A stretch of 64,000 nt of DNA from Tetracentron sinense. Its lineage: Eukaryota > Streptophyta > Magnoliopsida > Trochodendrales > Trochodendraceae. Shown piece after piece: positions 31,791 to 43,182 of the stretch. The stretch spans positions 6,002,434 through 6,066,433 of the forward strand of contig CM026573.1 in the NCBI GenBank assembly GCA_015143295.1, given 5' to 3'. Every line of letters begins with the position of its first letter. Position 1 is the stretch's first letter. A model generated the notes under the pieces. That model worked only from the letters and a program-made list of their open reading frames with translations. It did no database searches and was not told where the DNA came from. A program made the position numbers and the translations under genes.

Positions 31791-32235
31791 GGTGGTGTTT
31801 GGTTACACTAATCTAAATAGGTAGAGCTTTTTTAAAAATTGAACTTATTTACACTTTAGATTGTTAAATTAAAAGGTTCATTGGAAGTCTACATCTTTTT
31901 TTGAAGTAAATGATTCACCTCTAATGCTCCGTTTGTTTCAAAGTAAAATAGAGGAAAACAAATGAATTTCGCGGAAAATGCCCGATGTCCTAAAGAAAAT
32001 ACACTGGGAAAATGATATTTTCCGTGGAATTCATTTGTTTTCCCCTATTTTACCTCAAAACAAACGGAGCATAAATAAAAATATAGCTCATGTCTTATTA
32101 TTTTTTAATGTAAAAATTCCTACTTCAAAAATATCTAGACATTCAATTAACATTCAACTTCACAATCTAAAGTCTAACTAAGCTCAATTTTTAAATAAGC
32201 TTTACCTATTTCGTTTAGTTTTACCAAATGCCACC
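31791..32235. mobile_element. Tourist-type MITE, TSD TAA, host of a second MITE
   Basis: GGTGGTGTTTGGTTACACTA and TTTACCAAATGCCACC form the ends. TAA lies at 31788-31790 and 32236-32238. AGGTAGAGCTT...AAAATTGAACTT is mirrored by AAGCTCAATTTTT...AAGCTTTACCT. It is 445 bp including the nested MITE. Confidence 0.85.
31925..32071. mobile_element. Nested palindromic MITE, TSD TAA
   Basis: TGCTCCGTTTGTTT...AACAAATGAATTTC is nearly perfectly mirrored by GAATTCATTTGTTTTCC...CAAACGGAGCA. TAA flanks it at 31922-31924 and 32072-32074. It is 147 bp and would fold into one long hairpin. Confidence 0.85.
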
Positions 32236-33015
32236 TAAGTTGAAAGGAACCAATTAAGATGATCCACTAATGCTTTAGAACCGGAGTACGGATTTTTATG
32301 CCCCCAAAACACAGGTTTACCTTATATATATATATGTACACAATTTTATGGATAGAAATACACTTACATTATTTTAATATTTACCAAAATCTTCCAAATG
32401 TTCATAGTTAATTAAAAGGGTAATTTTGAGAAGGAGCTCTGTTTCATTACAGAAAAGTAGAGGAAGAGGCAATTCTGAAGCACACTTTCTCTCCTATAAT
32501 TACAAGATTGCCACCAATTTATAATAAAAATGGGATGTTTTTCGGCCATGAATCAAAGTTTCGCTTTGTATTTAAACTCTTAATTAAACTCATATAAATG
32601 CAACTTTGCGACTGGCCCGGGAAATTGCTTCGAAGCAACAAGGATTATGGGCGGAATGGGTGTTTGGTAACTTGCTGAAAGGAAAAAACTTCTGGGCCAT
32701 TAAAATTCCAACGGATTGCTCGTGGGCATGGGGAAAAGTTCTGAAATCTAGAGAAAGAGCGAAGGAGTGTATTACCCACCTAATCAATGATGGTAACACC
32801 TCAGTTTGGTATGATCCTTGGCACCCCATAGGTATTTTGATAGATGTGTATGGCCCTCGCTTACAACTTAACTCTAGAATCCCCAAATTGGCCTTAGTCT
32901 GAAGTCTCCTTTGTGATGGAGCATGGGACCCTTCGCCGACTAGATCAACTGAAATCTCTAACATTTGGGATCCTCTGCCCGTCCATCATTCTGATGTGGA
33001 TCATGGTGTCAAGGC

Positions 33016-33294
33016 TTCGGATTGTCTCTGGCGAAGCCAGAAAATGGTCTCGGGTGTCCATACATTGTGACAATTGGCATACAAAATGGGAGAATTCATT
33101 TCATATTCTCCCCACGATTTTGACTTCTCCCCACTAGATATCACTTCCCTTTTTTCTCACACTCAGCGCTACATGTCTCATTATGTTTGGAGAAGTGAAA
33201 ATCATGAGCCCCATGATTTTGACTTCACCACCACATGTCCCCTATTCTATGGACACTCGAGACAAGCCCTTTCTGGCTTCGCCAGAGACAATCT
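33016..33294. mobile_element. Foldback MITE inside the LINE
   Basis: GATTGTCTCTGGCGAAGCCA is mirrored by TGGCTTCGCCAGAGACAATC. The core shares ATTTTGACTTCTCCCCACT with the 28466-28745 MITE. LINE coding is interrupted here and continues after 33300. The target duplication is not clear. Confidence 0.75.
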
Positions 33295-34306
33295 AGGCGA
33301 AAAATTGTTTGGAAACCAAATTCCAATGGATGCTATTTGCTCAAATCTGCTTGGATCATGATCGGATCAGTGAAACCTCAAGTGATTGGAGTAAGTTAAT
33401 TTGGTTCAACATGAATGTTCCGAGGCATAGTATGATAGCTTGGATGGCTTGGTCAAATGCTCTACAAACCCAAGATGTGCTTCAGCGCCATGCAATCTCC
33501 ACCTCCTCTAACTGTGTTTTCTGCTAGTCTGCGCTAAAAATCTTTGAATCACCTCTTCTTCGAGTGTTCTTTTTCTTTTGATGTTTGGAAGCATATTCTT
33601 TCATGGTGTGGTTTGGGACATCATACAATTTTGGGTTGGGAAGAAGAGAAAGCTTGGATTCTCAAAGCTTTTAAGGGGAATGACATTATTCAGAATATCA
33701 GGAAGGTGGCCTTAAATGCTTCAATCTAGCATATTTGGCTAGAAAGAAATAATTGGATATTTAAGCACCAATCTACGAATGCTTGAACGCTTTCCTAGAT
33801 TATATTGAATGAAACTCGGGGATAGTTCTCCTTTGTTATCCCCAAGGTCCTAGGCTCGGATATTGATAGGTCATTAGTTGACAAGTGGGGCTTGCAAGTT
33901 GAATTTTTCTCCTCCGTGGAAAAATTATGTTCTTGGTGTCCCCTGGCTCTGAATATTGATGGATCCTTATGTAATAACATGGCATGGCCGGCTTGGGTGG
34001 AATTCTTTGTGACCATTTGGGGTTCGCTTGTGCTGCTTTTGTCGAAGGTTGTCCTCGTGAAGAGATCGATCTCATTGAGCTAAAGGCTGTCATCAAAGGG
34101 TTTTTTGAGGCAAAGCTTCGAGCCTATGTTGATTTTAAATGGGTTGTTGATTGCCTAAATGGTATCCTTGCAGCCCCTTGGCGTTGGAAGAGCGAGATTC
34201 GTAGTGCAAAACAGCTTATGAGCAAGTTTGACTCTTGTATTGTCTCTCACGTGTGGCATGAATGTAATAGAGCCACTGGCGGAGCCACATGGGGCCCGGG
34301 GGGCTT

Positions 34307-34579
34307 TGAAAAGATTGTTATTATTCAAAACATCTCAAGAATAAGTTTACAGTCAATTACAATTATATAAGCACAGCAATGGATTCGACAACTAATACAA
34401 GGAAACCATGTGATGTTAGTTTGGAAACCGTGTAGGTGGCTAAGGTAACATGAATCTCAATATTTGAAAATCATGTATGAGATATCCTTGTCTTGAGGTT
34501 TTGATTCCATGTAGTGCTTGTACTCAAAGGAATGGTTAATGATCCGATCACAGGAGAGTTGGTATCATGTGTGCTATTA
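34307..34579 (-). repeat. 3' LTR of the copia element
   Basis: On the minus strand it starts TAATAGCACACATGAT and ends AACAATCTTTTCA. The start is TA rather than the usual TG; the other LTR has the same start. The G-rich run just before it on the minus strand (GCGGGGGCG) is the polypurine tract. Confidence 0.85.
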
Positions 34580-37500
34580 CGCCCCCGCAAGCTAAACGGC
34601 AGGTCAATGACGTGGAGCTTGTTTTTGAGCATTTGAAAGCGGGCTGAGGTTAGTCCCTTGGTGAAGATGTCCGCTACTTGATCAATGGTGTCAACGAACC
34701 GAACATTAATGTCCCCACGAACCACTTTTTCGCGAATAAAATGATAATCCACCTCAACATGTTTGGTGCGGGCATGATACACGGGATTAGAAGCAAGAGA
34801 GATAGCACTTATGTTATCATAGTAGATCAACGGTGGTGATTAAGATAGATGCCCAAATCGCGCAATAACATATGGATCCAATACAACTCAGCAGTTGTGT
34901 TAGCAAGAGATCTATACTCGGATTCAGTGCTGGATCGTGCAATTGTTGGCTTTTTTTTGCGCTCCACGTAACAAGATTGTGGCCAAGAAAAATTGCATAA
35001 CCGGATGTGGATCGGCGATCATCCAAATCTCCGGCCCAATCGACATCTGAATTTGCAGTTATGCTGAGTGGTCCTTTGCAAAAATGGAGACCGGAGGTGA
35101 CAGTGCCTTTAAGGAATCGTAAGATTCGTTTGAGGGCCATCCAATGACTCGTTCACGGTGAGTGTAAAACTTGGCACACTTGGTTAACAGCAAAGGCGAT
35201 GTCGGGTCTAGTTAAAGTGACATATTGAAGTGCTCCGACAAGACTCCGATATTGATGAGGATTGGGAAGGGGATCACCATCAAATTGAGATAGTTTAGTG
35301 CCTGAAACAACTGGTGAGCGGAGCGGCTTGGCACCATCCATGTGGGCACGAACGAGGAGTTCTGTGATGTACTTTGATTGAGTAAGATAGAGACCTAATG
35401 GCGTACGATGAGCTTCAAGGCCAAGAAAGTAGTGAAGAGAGCCCAAATCTTTCATGGCAAAGGGTTTGCTAAGGTCGGTCAGGAGCTTGGAGAGCGTCCA
35501 CTCTTTGTTGTTTGTGACCACGATGTCATCTACATAGATAAGCAATATAGTCATGGTCTCATCGTCCTTGCGAATGAAAAGAGAGGTGTCTGCCTAAGAG
35601 CCTACAAATCCAAGGCCCTGAATATAAGTGGTGAGACGAAGGAACCAGGCCCTTGGGGCCTGTTTGAGGCCATAGATCGCCTTGTGTAGTCGATACACAT
35701 GAGAGGGCCGAGTTGGATCTACAAACCCTGGGGGTATGTCCATATAAACTTCCTCTGTAAGAACCCCATGGAGGAAAGCATTTTGCACATCTAACTGACG
35801 AAGCCGCCACCCTTGTTGAATTGCCAAGGAAAGAACAACCCGGATCGTGGTGGGCTTAACCATGGGGTTGAAGGTGTCACTATAGTCAATACCCGACTAT
35901 TGGTGAAAACCTTTTGCAACAAGGCGTGCCTTGTACCGTTCAATTGTACCATTAGAGTGTTGTTTAACTTTATATATCCAGTGACAACCAACCACATTTT
36001 GGTCAGGTCGGGCAGGAACCAGGGACCATGTGCCTTGTTGTAGTAAGGCATCAAACTCAAGAGCCATGACAGCCCTCCACTTGTCATGTTTGACCGCCTG
36101 AGTGTAGCATGTGGGTTCAGTAGGTGTTAGAGAAGAGGTAAGGGCTAGTGGTAATGGATATTTGGTGATAGTGAAAGTCTTGGGTTTGAAAATTCCTGCC
36201 ATGCCTCTAGTTTGCATGGAATGAGTTGGCACCGATGATGTATTGGGTGGAGGGGCAGGTGTTGGAATAGGTGAAGATGGTGAACTGGGTGAGGTTAGAG
36301 GTGATGGAAGCATAGGATGGGGCATGGATGGACTAGGTGACAAGTTTGGAAGGGGATGAGTAGTGGCATCATGGATTGGGTACGAAGTAGATGCGCTAGG
36401 TAGCGAGGTGGGAAGGGGAGGACTAGTGGCATCGTGGATTGGGGAGTTGCGTGGCAGATTGGGATTTGGAGCTAGTGAAGGGAGTGGAGAATCGGTCACT
36501 GTAGGGTTGGTTGTCATAGGGGTGATGCGTGGGCCAAATGTGGGCTGTTCACTTTGATTAGGAGGTTGAAGAAGTGAATAGGTGTCAGTTGGTGTCATGG
36601 CTACTTGGGTGGGATCCAATCCAGCAGACAGGGAGCAAGTGCAGGCCTTATCCACATTCGCATAAGGAAATGTCGCTTCATCGAAAATCACATGGCGAGA
36701 CAGGTATACCCTTCGAGAGATGGGATCGAGGGGGTGTTTAAGCTCTACTCGGCCATTTTGCTTGGGGGTGTAAGGATATGATATCCGATGCGAAATGCCA
36801 TAGTTGGCCAAAAAATTATGAAACCGAGTGTTCATGTATTCTCCTCCGCCATCGGTTTGGAGAGATTTAATTTTTCGGTCAAACATGGCTTCAACTAATG
36901 ATTTGAAGCAGACAAAAACATCATAAACTTGGGATTTAAAGGCAAGAGTAAAAGATCCAACAGTATCTACTAAAGTCATCAATAAAAGTTACATAAAATT
37001 TTGCACCAATTATTGAAGTAAGAGGTCCCCAAACATCGGTGTGCACAAGTTCCAAAGGGTATTGCGAAATAGAATCAGAAAGTTGAAAAGGCAACCGAGA
37101 GCTTTTCCCTATTTGACAAGATGAGCAAATGGTTTGGTGTTGTGATGATCTACCAAGATGTATATGAGGAGCAACCTGTTGAAGTGTTTGATGAGATGGG
37201 TGCCCTAATCGATGTTGCCAAACAGAACTAGATACCGTACTACTGGTGAATGCCGAAGGAGATGAATCTGGCTTATTCTTGTCATGCGGTTGAAAGTGAA
37301 GTGGATAAAGGCCCTTATGTTCCATCCTTGGAAAAGGATCTTTCTTGATTTGTTGTCCTTAACAGAGAAACCAGAGGATGTGAAGACAAAATGACAATCA
37401 TTATCTTTTGAAAATTGTGAGACAGCTAAAAGCTTTTTGGTAATACATGGAACATGAAGAATATCTTGCATGTGAAAAGTAGATCCATTTAAAGAGTAAG

Positions 37501-37680
37501 AAGTGGAACCAATATGCTCAATACGTAATCCCTTACCATTACCAACTGTGAGGTTGTCATTGCCTTCGTAGTCTCAATGTAAGGAAAGATTGTTCAGATC
37601 AGTCGTGACATGATTGGTTGCACCCGTGTCGGTGAACCAAGTGGAATCTTGCCTCATTGCTGCCATGGCTTGTAACTTTG
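34580..37680 (-). pseudogene. Copia pol remnant: protease/integrase/RT/RNase H with breaks
   Basis: In element order: a protease-region remnant (DTGATNH-like, 37600-37650); GAG-pre-integrase zinc finger (WQHRLGHPSHQ...CSSCQIGK, 37100-37240); integrase core (ELVHTDVWGP, FIDDFSRY, LQTDGGGEY); RT ([34 protein letters not shown]); RNase H (TANSDVDWAGD, ARTKHVEVDYHFIREK). Breaks include a frameshift near 37320, another near 36980, and loss of roughly 120 codons between VELKH and PLDPISRR near 36745. There are stops near 35895, 35590 and 35150 and a frameshift in RNase H near 34960. Confidence 0.9.
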
Positions 37681-37687
37681 GAGGAGG

Positions 37688-38593
37688 CTAACGCCCCTGA
37701 AATGAAAGATCTAGACGGTGGAAGCAGTCAAGAGCCGAGTGACCGACCCGGTTACAAATCTGACATGAAGGGGCATTACTTGGTTTAGCGGAATGATTGT
37801 TGGATGGATTGGCTCGTCCTCCATGATTCCGACCTCGGCCACGGCCACGAAAATATGAGCTTCCACGAGATCCACCACGTCCCTGTGCACGCAAGTGGGT
37901 AGACCGATTGGTGAAAAATGCAGTTGAAGGTTGTTCGAGTGTTGGAGTGGTAGTATGAGAGTCCAAACACATTTCAAAGGTAAGAAGTTGTCCGAATAGG
38001 TCCTCAAAATTGGTCGGGGTGTCACGGTTCACCATCGATGTGTGGACAGGATCATATTCCTAACCCAATCCATTTAAAATCTGATTGCACAAATCATACT
38101 CTGTGATTGGCTGACCAATAGCTTCTAGAGCGTCGGCAATATGCTTCATTTTGTTGAGGTAATCTGTTATAGATGAACCTCCTTTCTTGAGATTTTGAAA
38201 CTGTTTCAGTTGTAAAACATGAGACCTGGATTGTATGAGATGTAATTTCTCAAGTCTAAGCCATACCTCTCGAGACGATTGCAGGCCAATCACACGTTGG
38301 AGAACAAGCGGTGTGAGAGTGGCATTGATCCACAAAAGAACAAGTGAATCTTGTTCCATCCAGCGCTCATACTTTGGATTGATGTTGGTCGTCGGTTTAT
38401 TGTTATCATCACAAAGAAATTGTTCTAAGCACTGAGAGGATCCATCTACATACTTGAGAAGTTTGTTGGTGCGTAGAATCGGTACGAATTGGCTCTTCCA
38501 TAGCAGATAGTTGTCACGGTCTAGTTTGATCGATACTAGATTCGTGATATTAGAAACAACAATGTGACTGGTGAGCGATGAAGATCCAGCCAT
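37688..38593 (-). pseudogene. Copia gag with zinc knuckle, one internal stop
   Basis: The frame opens with an ATG at 38593 and shows the copia gag core (DRDNYLLWKSQFVPILR, WMEQDSLVLLWINATL, YLNKMKHIADAL). A stop lies at 38060-38062. It continues in the same frame to a Gly/Arg-rich region (GRGRGRNHGG) and a CCHC knuckle (CQICNRVGHSALDC) before a stop at 37688-37690. Near-intact apart from that internal stop. Confidence 0.85.
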
Positions 38594-38633
38594 TGTAGAA
38601 TGATCTCAGTTGACAGTGATCTTCCCAAGTTAT

Positions 38634-38646
38634 GGCTTTGATACCA
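38634..38646 (-). other. Primer-binding site of the copia element
   Basis: On the minus strand TGGTATCAAAGCC directly follows the LTR end. It is the common initiator-methionine tRNA priming site of plant copia elements. Confidence 0.85.
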
Positions 38647-38863
38647 TGAAAAGATTGTTATTATTCAAAACAACTCAAGAATAAGTTTACAGTCAATTAC
38701 AATTATATAAGCATAGCAATGGATTCGACAACTAATACAAGGAAACCGTGTGATGTTAGTTTGGAAACCGTGTAGGTGGATATGGTAACATGAATCTCAA
38801 TTTGAGATATGAGACTATCACGTATGAGATATCCTTGTCATCCTTGTCTTGAGGTTTTGATTC

Positions 38864-40245
38864 TGTAAGGGATAAAATTCGTAAAAATGAGTAAAAAGAA
38901 GGGGTAAAATAGGAATTTCTCACTCTAGCAAATTCTAACAATTTAGCCGACATAAGCCCACTTGGGCTATGTGCTGGCTCACTTGAGTGTTGTCTGACAG
39001 GTGACCTCATCATGACTACACAAGTCATATATGATGACTTCAAATGCCTCTAAATAAGCAAGAATCACCAGAAAAAAAAGAGGATGGTGCGGAAGGCAAG
39101 AGAGGAAATAAAGGGCAGAAGAAGAAGAGGAAGAAGGAGATCTGAGAAGCTTGAGTCATTCACACCCCTACCCCGAAGGGCTATCCAGGCGGCCACTCAC
39201 CTGATTCTCTCATCTTTCTTTGGTGTTATCCGGCTACTTGATGCTCTTTATGGCCTCACAATCTATTATGGTCACCGGATTCTCTCAAATAGGTCATGAA
39301 TAGTGCCGAATCCGTTGTCGCGTTGTCTGCTGTGAATAGTGTCGAATCCGTTGTCACGTTGTCTGTTGTGAATAGTGCCGAATCCGTTGTAGCGTTGTTT
39401 GCTGTGAATAGTGCCGAATACGTTGTTGCGTTGTGAATAGTGCCGAGCTCGTTGTCCGTTGCAAGCTGTACAACGTACCCGTTGTCTGATATACAACGTA
39501 CCCGTTGTCTGATGCACAACGTACCCGTTGTCTGATGCACAACGTATACATTGTCAGAGCTACGTTGTCTGTGCCTTATCCGAGCTACGTTGTCAGAGCT
39601 ACGTTGTCTGTGCCTTATCCGAGCTACGTTATCAGAGCTACGTTGTCTGTGCCTTATCCGAGCTACGTTATCAGAGCTACGTTGTCTGTGCCTTATCCGA
39701 GCTACGTTGTCAGAGCTACGTTGTCTGTGCCTTATCCGAGCTACGTTGTCTATGCCTTATCCGAGCTACGTTGTCAGAGCTACGTTGTCTGTGCCTTATC
39801 TGAGCTACGTTATCAGAGCTACGTTGTATGTGCCTTATCCGAGCTACGTTGTCAGAGCTACGTTGTCTGTGCCTTATCCGAGCTATGTTGTCTGTGCCTT
39901 ATCCGAGCTACGTTGTCTGTGCCTTGTCAGAGCTACGTTGTCTGTGCCTTATACGAGCTACGTTGTCTGAGCCATATTCTTTGTGCCTCCTAAGCTACAA
40001 TCTCCAGAGCATAACAGCAGAGCTCGTCCTCAAGTGCATATACCCAGTGACCTCACGGTAAGTATCTCTATACTATTATGTTCATATGTTCATGTGCTTG
40101 TGCCTTATACTGACTTTATCATCGGAGCTTATTTCAGGGTGCACACCGGCCCCCTCAGACTCATTCACAGGTGGAGTTTTGCTATCATTCCTCTACCAGC
40201 TAAGCAGCTATAGACGTGTGGCATGCACGAGATTTTTCCCTTTCA
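38864..40245 (+). repeat. Solo LTR of the ACAACG family, TSD GATTC
   Basis: TGTAAGGGATAAAATTCG to CCCTTTCA, 1382 bp. GATTC lies at 38859-38863 and 40246-40250. It is in the opposite orientation to the complete element at 19065-22981. A lone LTR with intact target duplication indicates unequal recombination between the two LTRs of an inserted element. Confidence 0.95.
39301..39965. repeat. ACAACG-core arrays in the solo LTR
   Basis: The same three unit types appear in reverse complement: TGTGAATAGTGCCGAATCCG-type (39301-39440), CAACGTACCCGTTGTCTGATG-type (39470-39545), and about 20 GAGCTACGTTGTC units alternating with TGTGCCTTATCC spacers (39555-39965). Confidence 0.9.
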
Positions 40246-40665
40246 GATTCCATGTAGTGCTTGTATTCAAAGGAATGGTTGATGATTGAATCACAGGAGA
40301 GTTGGAATCATGTGTGCTATTAGGCTTCAACACCCCCCCCCCCTCCCCCTGAAATTTTGAATATATATTTTTTTACTATAGCAATAATAAGGGTGTAGCC
40401 TGGGAAAGGGGAGGAGCCGGAGGACGGGGAGCTCTAGCCCCCCGACCCCGAACCACCATTGTTATCCCCCTCCCCCACTACAAGAGAATCCTGGCTCCGC
40501 CCCTAAATAGAGCAGCTGATTCTCTAGCTTGGTTCTGTTCTGATATCTCCCAAGTGTCTTTCCCCCCTCTTGTGTTTTCGTCAGAGATCCAATCTATTCT
40601 TTGTGAAGATAGAGCTGGGCAGCAGTATAGGAGAATGTAAAATTGGTTTGTGGTTAAATATCTAG

Positions 40666-40948
40666 TAGGGGTCTGCCTAACCCCAACTTACCTTCCAAAT
40701 TTATTTTTTTTCCTATTCCTATGTATTGAATATCATTATATTAGAGAGACTTCATGAGGTCGCATGCTCCTTTTTGACTTGACAAAAATTCAGTTTTCAA
40801 CGCAAATGTGTAAGACGATTGAGTGATCAGACATCAAAAAATCAATGTTGTCTATAACCTTGGTTGAATCAAGTGAACCTCATGAGGGTTAATATTGACT
40901 AACTACGGATTAATGGAAACATGAGGAATGCTAAGCATACTCGCATTT
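40666..40948. other. Intergenic, after the LINE relic
   Basis: No gene seen. This may contain the LINE 3' non-coding end; no A-tail was identified. Confidence 0.4.
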
Positions 40949-40962
40949 TTATACCCTCTATA

Positions 40963-41130
40963 TTTTTTTTTCTTGGGTGTAGGTATCATTTATCTACGTT
41001 AGTACGGTGAGTACGTCAGATGTTAGCTTGGGCAATGGAGCTCTTGCAATTCATACCCTTGGGGGGGATTGGATCCCCCGACCTTCCTCCATTGAAGGCC
41101 ACACCCCTCCACTCACGCAAGAGGCGGGGG
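40963..41130 (-). mobile_element. SINE, second copy, TSD TTTATACCCTC(T/C)AT
   Basis: The reverse complement matches the SINE at 27154-27342, with GCGTGAGTGG and GGATCCAATCCC boxes and an A-tail (T-run near 40963-40971). TTTATACCCTCTAT (about 40948-40961) and TTTATACCCTCCAT (41131-41144) are the target duplication. Confidence 0.8.
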
Positions 41131-41750
41131 TTTATACCCTCCATCTTTTGGATAATAAACCAAATGACTTCATCTAGGCCAAGTGCACCGACACAAAATT
41201 TTATTTTCCTATCAAAAGACGGAGAGTATGGGAACTTTTGGAATTGTGCGCATTTGTTAGCACCCCCCTGGTGGTGGGGATACATAGAAATTTTGGCATT
41301 GTTCCTGGTCCCTTGAACCTAAAAATTGATTAATTTGTGTTGAGAATCCGTTTGAAAATAGTATGTAAGAATCAATTATAGTGAACAAAATGACAAAATC
41401 ATGTTTGGATGCAAAAAATTAGGATCACTATTGTACTATTTCAACTATTAAATATTCATTCATACAATTATGAACTCTAATTAAATTGTTTGATTATAAA
41501 TTTGGCATTCCATCACCCTAACTCCTAATTCCAGGAACCATGTTCATGTCAAATTTGGTAGCTACCAATTTTGTTTGGGGAGCGCTAGCTCCACTTACCC
41601 TCATCAACTCTCCCCTTATTTGGGACCTGTGGGCCTCACCACAAATCCTTTGTTCTTTTACCTAAAAAAGAGTTGTGGAAGGGGCAAGTGGGGCTAGCAA
41701 AACCCATTTTGTTTTGCATATCAATGTACATATCTTAAGCAGTGCTGAGA

Positions 41751-41836
41751 CGAGCTCAAATGAACACAGTTTCTGAGTTCAATTGCGATTGACTGTGATA
41801 TGAATACAACAACAAATTTTTCTTCATAAAAAAAAA
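41751..41836 (+). mobile_element. Short retroposon (SINE 3' fragment), TSD AGTGCTGAGA
   Basis: 86 bp with a B-box-like GAGTTCAATTGC and a 3' A-run. AGTGCTGAGA flanks it exactly at 41741-41750 and 41837-41846. Confidence 0.7.
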
Positions 41837-42204
41837 AGTGCTGAGAGTAGCTATAAGAGACATATATAATATAATTACAAAAGGATAACCGGGTTGCGCT
41901 ACTTGATGCTCGGATTAAAAAAAACAGTCAGTAGGCCATATTCATTCTCCAAAGACTAATCAACTGGTATACCAAATGCCCTTACAATGCTGTCCCTCTT
42001 TAGATCCATGGCGCTCAGCTCTATTCAAGTTTAGCGTTAAAACATTTACTTGAGCTGCCAATCTTCTTCCAAATCCCAAAGTAGCTATGATGTTTAATGT
42101 AAATTAATCCTGTAAATTTGCTTTCGCAATCTCTCGATTTATTTTGCTTGTCCTATCGTTTGCATGGGTACAAGTGGAAGTGAACCAGATGGGTGAAAGC
42201 GAGT

Positions 42205-42374
42205 TCTTTGTTAAGTTGATTTGCCTAGTGGTAGTGTATTCCCTGCTTTGGGGGAGGTACCGGGTTCCATTCCCGAGAGGGTGGGAGTTTGTATACACTC
42301 TCCACCCACTCACTAACTGAACAGATACAAACACCTAACTGCCGTTGCGGCCTAAACGTATATCTCGAACCAAA
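42205..42374 (+). mobile_element. tRNA-derived SINE, second type
   Basis: TGCCTAGTGGTAGTG (A-box-like) and GGGTTCCATTCCC (B-box-like) stand 30-40 bp apart, followed by a unique part and an A-run (42370-42377). The target duplication was not resolved. Boundaries are approximate. Confidence 0.6.
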
Positions 42375-42448
42375 AAAAATTGCAAGCAAAAATGGGTTGA
42401 TAAGCTAGCTTATCCTATTAATATATGAGATGAGCACCACTTGAACAG

Positions 42449-42575
42449 TCAACCGGAGCAATTCAAAAATTGCCTTGGGAATGGAAAATTTGGTAATTAG
42501 GAACATAAAGAAGGGTATTTTTAAATACCTCTTCACAAGGTATTTTTTGGATTGCTCGGTCTAACTTGAGAACAC
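42449..42575. mobile_element. Short MITE, CAACCGGAG family, second copy
   Basis: CAACCGGAGCAATTCAAAAA is mirrored by TTTTTTGGATTGCTCGGTCT. AAAGAAGGGTATTTTTAA in the centre matches the copy at 27583-27740. Confidence 0.6.
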
Positions 42576-43182
42576 GATTATCAAAAAAAACTTGAGAACG
42601 CATGAAATAATTGAAGTTATGACTTTCAATAGAATAGAATAATGAAATAAAATTCGTGTTTAAACATCAAATATTGGATAAGGAATTGATGATGATGACG
42701 ATAATGTAAAAATATATATATAAAATAAAGCGCAAATGTTTAAGCACACGAGGTGAGAGAATCATTGCTCAAGACAATCCGTTGATGGCCTGTTCATGAG
42801 GAGAGGAAACTACCCAACATAATACCATCAAGAGTATCACCTCACCAGCTGTGTTATTATCTGTTCTATCGCAATTAATTCCAAAATGTAATTAAACTTT
42901 AAACTCTGAAGTATCACTAATCAATCAAGAACAGACAGTTACAAGGGCTCAAACACCGAACTATTTCTAAGTCACCAACCAGAATCTGGCCTTAAGCTCA
43001 CTTTTATAATAAACAGGAGACACAAGGGTATCCATCCAGTAGACCTGTAAATCTTCCTCAGGCCATGCATTCTAGTATGACATCCTCTCAGGTCTACCAG
43101 AGACCTTTAGTTTCAAATCCTTCAACCTCAAAGTCCCAGCTGAATCCAAAGTCATCAGATGAAATTTGAACTCACTTAGGAA

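Larger units (their letters stand above)
34307..40322 (-). mobile_element. Ty1/copia element (Ale/Retrofit-like), TSD GGCTT, defective
   Basis: GGCTT lies at 34302-34306 and 40323-40327. LTRs are short (273 bp at the left; 289 bp at the right once a nested solo LTR is removed). The initiator-Met-type primer site adjoins the right-hand LTR, so the element reads on the minus strand. Gag, protease remnant, integrase, RT and RNase H follow in copia order. Stops, frameshifts and an integrase deletion make it inactive. The lineage call rests on short LTRs and protein style and is tentative. Confidence 0.9.
38647..40322 (-). repeat. 5' LTR of the copia element, split by a solo LTR
   Basis: Pieces 38647-38863 and 40251-40322 align with the other LTR, apart from an extra stretch near 38805-38840. 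The solo LTR and one copy of its 5-bp target duplication lie between. Confidence 0.85.
34274..40505. mobile_element. hAT MITE family C, split by a copia element, TSD AATAGAGC
   Basis: The left piece 34274-34306 (CACTGGCGGAGCCACATGG...) and right piece 40323-40505 (...CTGGCTCCGCCCCTA) together make one MITE of about 200 bp. AATAGAGC duplicates the LINE target at 34266-34273 and 40506-40513. Its ends match the intact copy at 26004-26241. Confidence 0.85.
32586..40665 (+). mobile_element. LINE relic (zf-RVT plus RNase H end), split by nested insertions
   Basis: Only the 3' part of a non-LTR retrotransposon ORF2 survives. It has zf-RVT-like text (GKNFWAIKIPTDCSW, DGNTSVWYDPWHP, 32640-32840; NVPRHSMIAWMAW, CVFC, HLFFECSFSFDVW, 33410-33600) and then an RNase H domain (ALNIDGSLC, IELKAVIKGFFEAK, 33945-34110). 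It resumes after the inserts with RAADSLAWFCSDISQVSFPP at 40510-40570. Frameshifts and stops are frequent. A MITE (33016-33294) interrupts the zf-RVT part, and the hAT MITE 34274-40505 interrupts the RNase H domain between codons for Arg-Ala and Ala-Asp. The 5' part is missing. Confidence 0.8.
41145..43182. other. Intergenic with small retroposons
   Basis: No gene seen apart from the repeats listed separately (41751, 42205, 42449). It ends at the 3' flank of the SNL6-like gene. The 42690-42730 part has ATG/TA-rich simple sequence. Confidence 0.45.

Noticed and set aside
42205..42260. Functional tRNA gene suggested by GCCTAGTGGTAG and GGGTTCCATTCCC boxes
   Set aside because: No cloverleaf could be folded and an A-tail follows; it is a tRNA-derived SINE.
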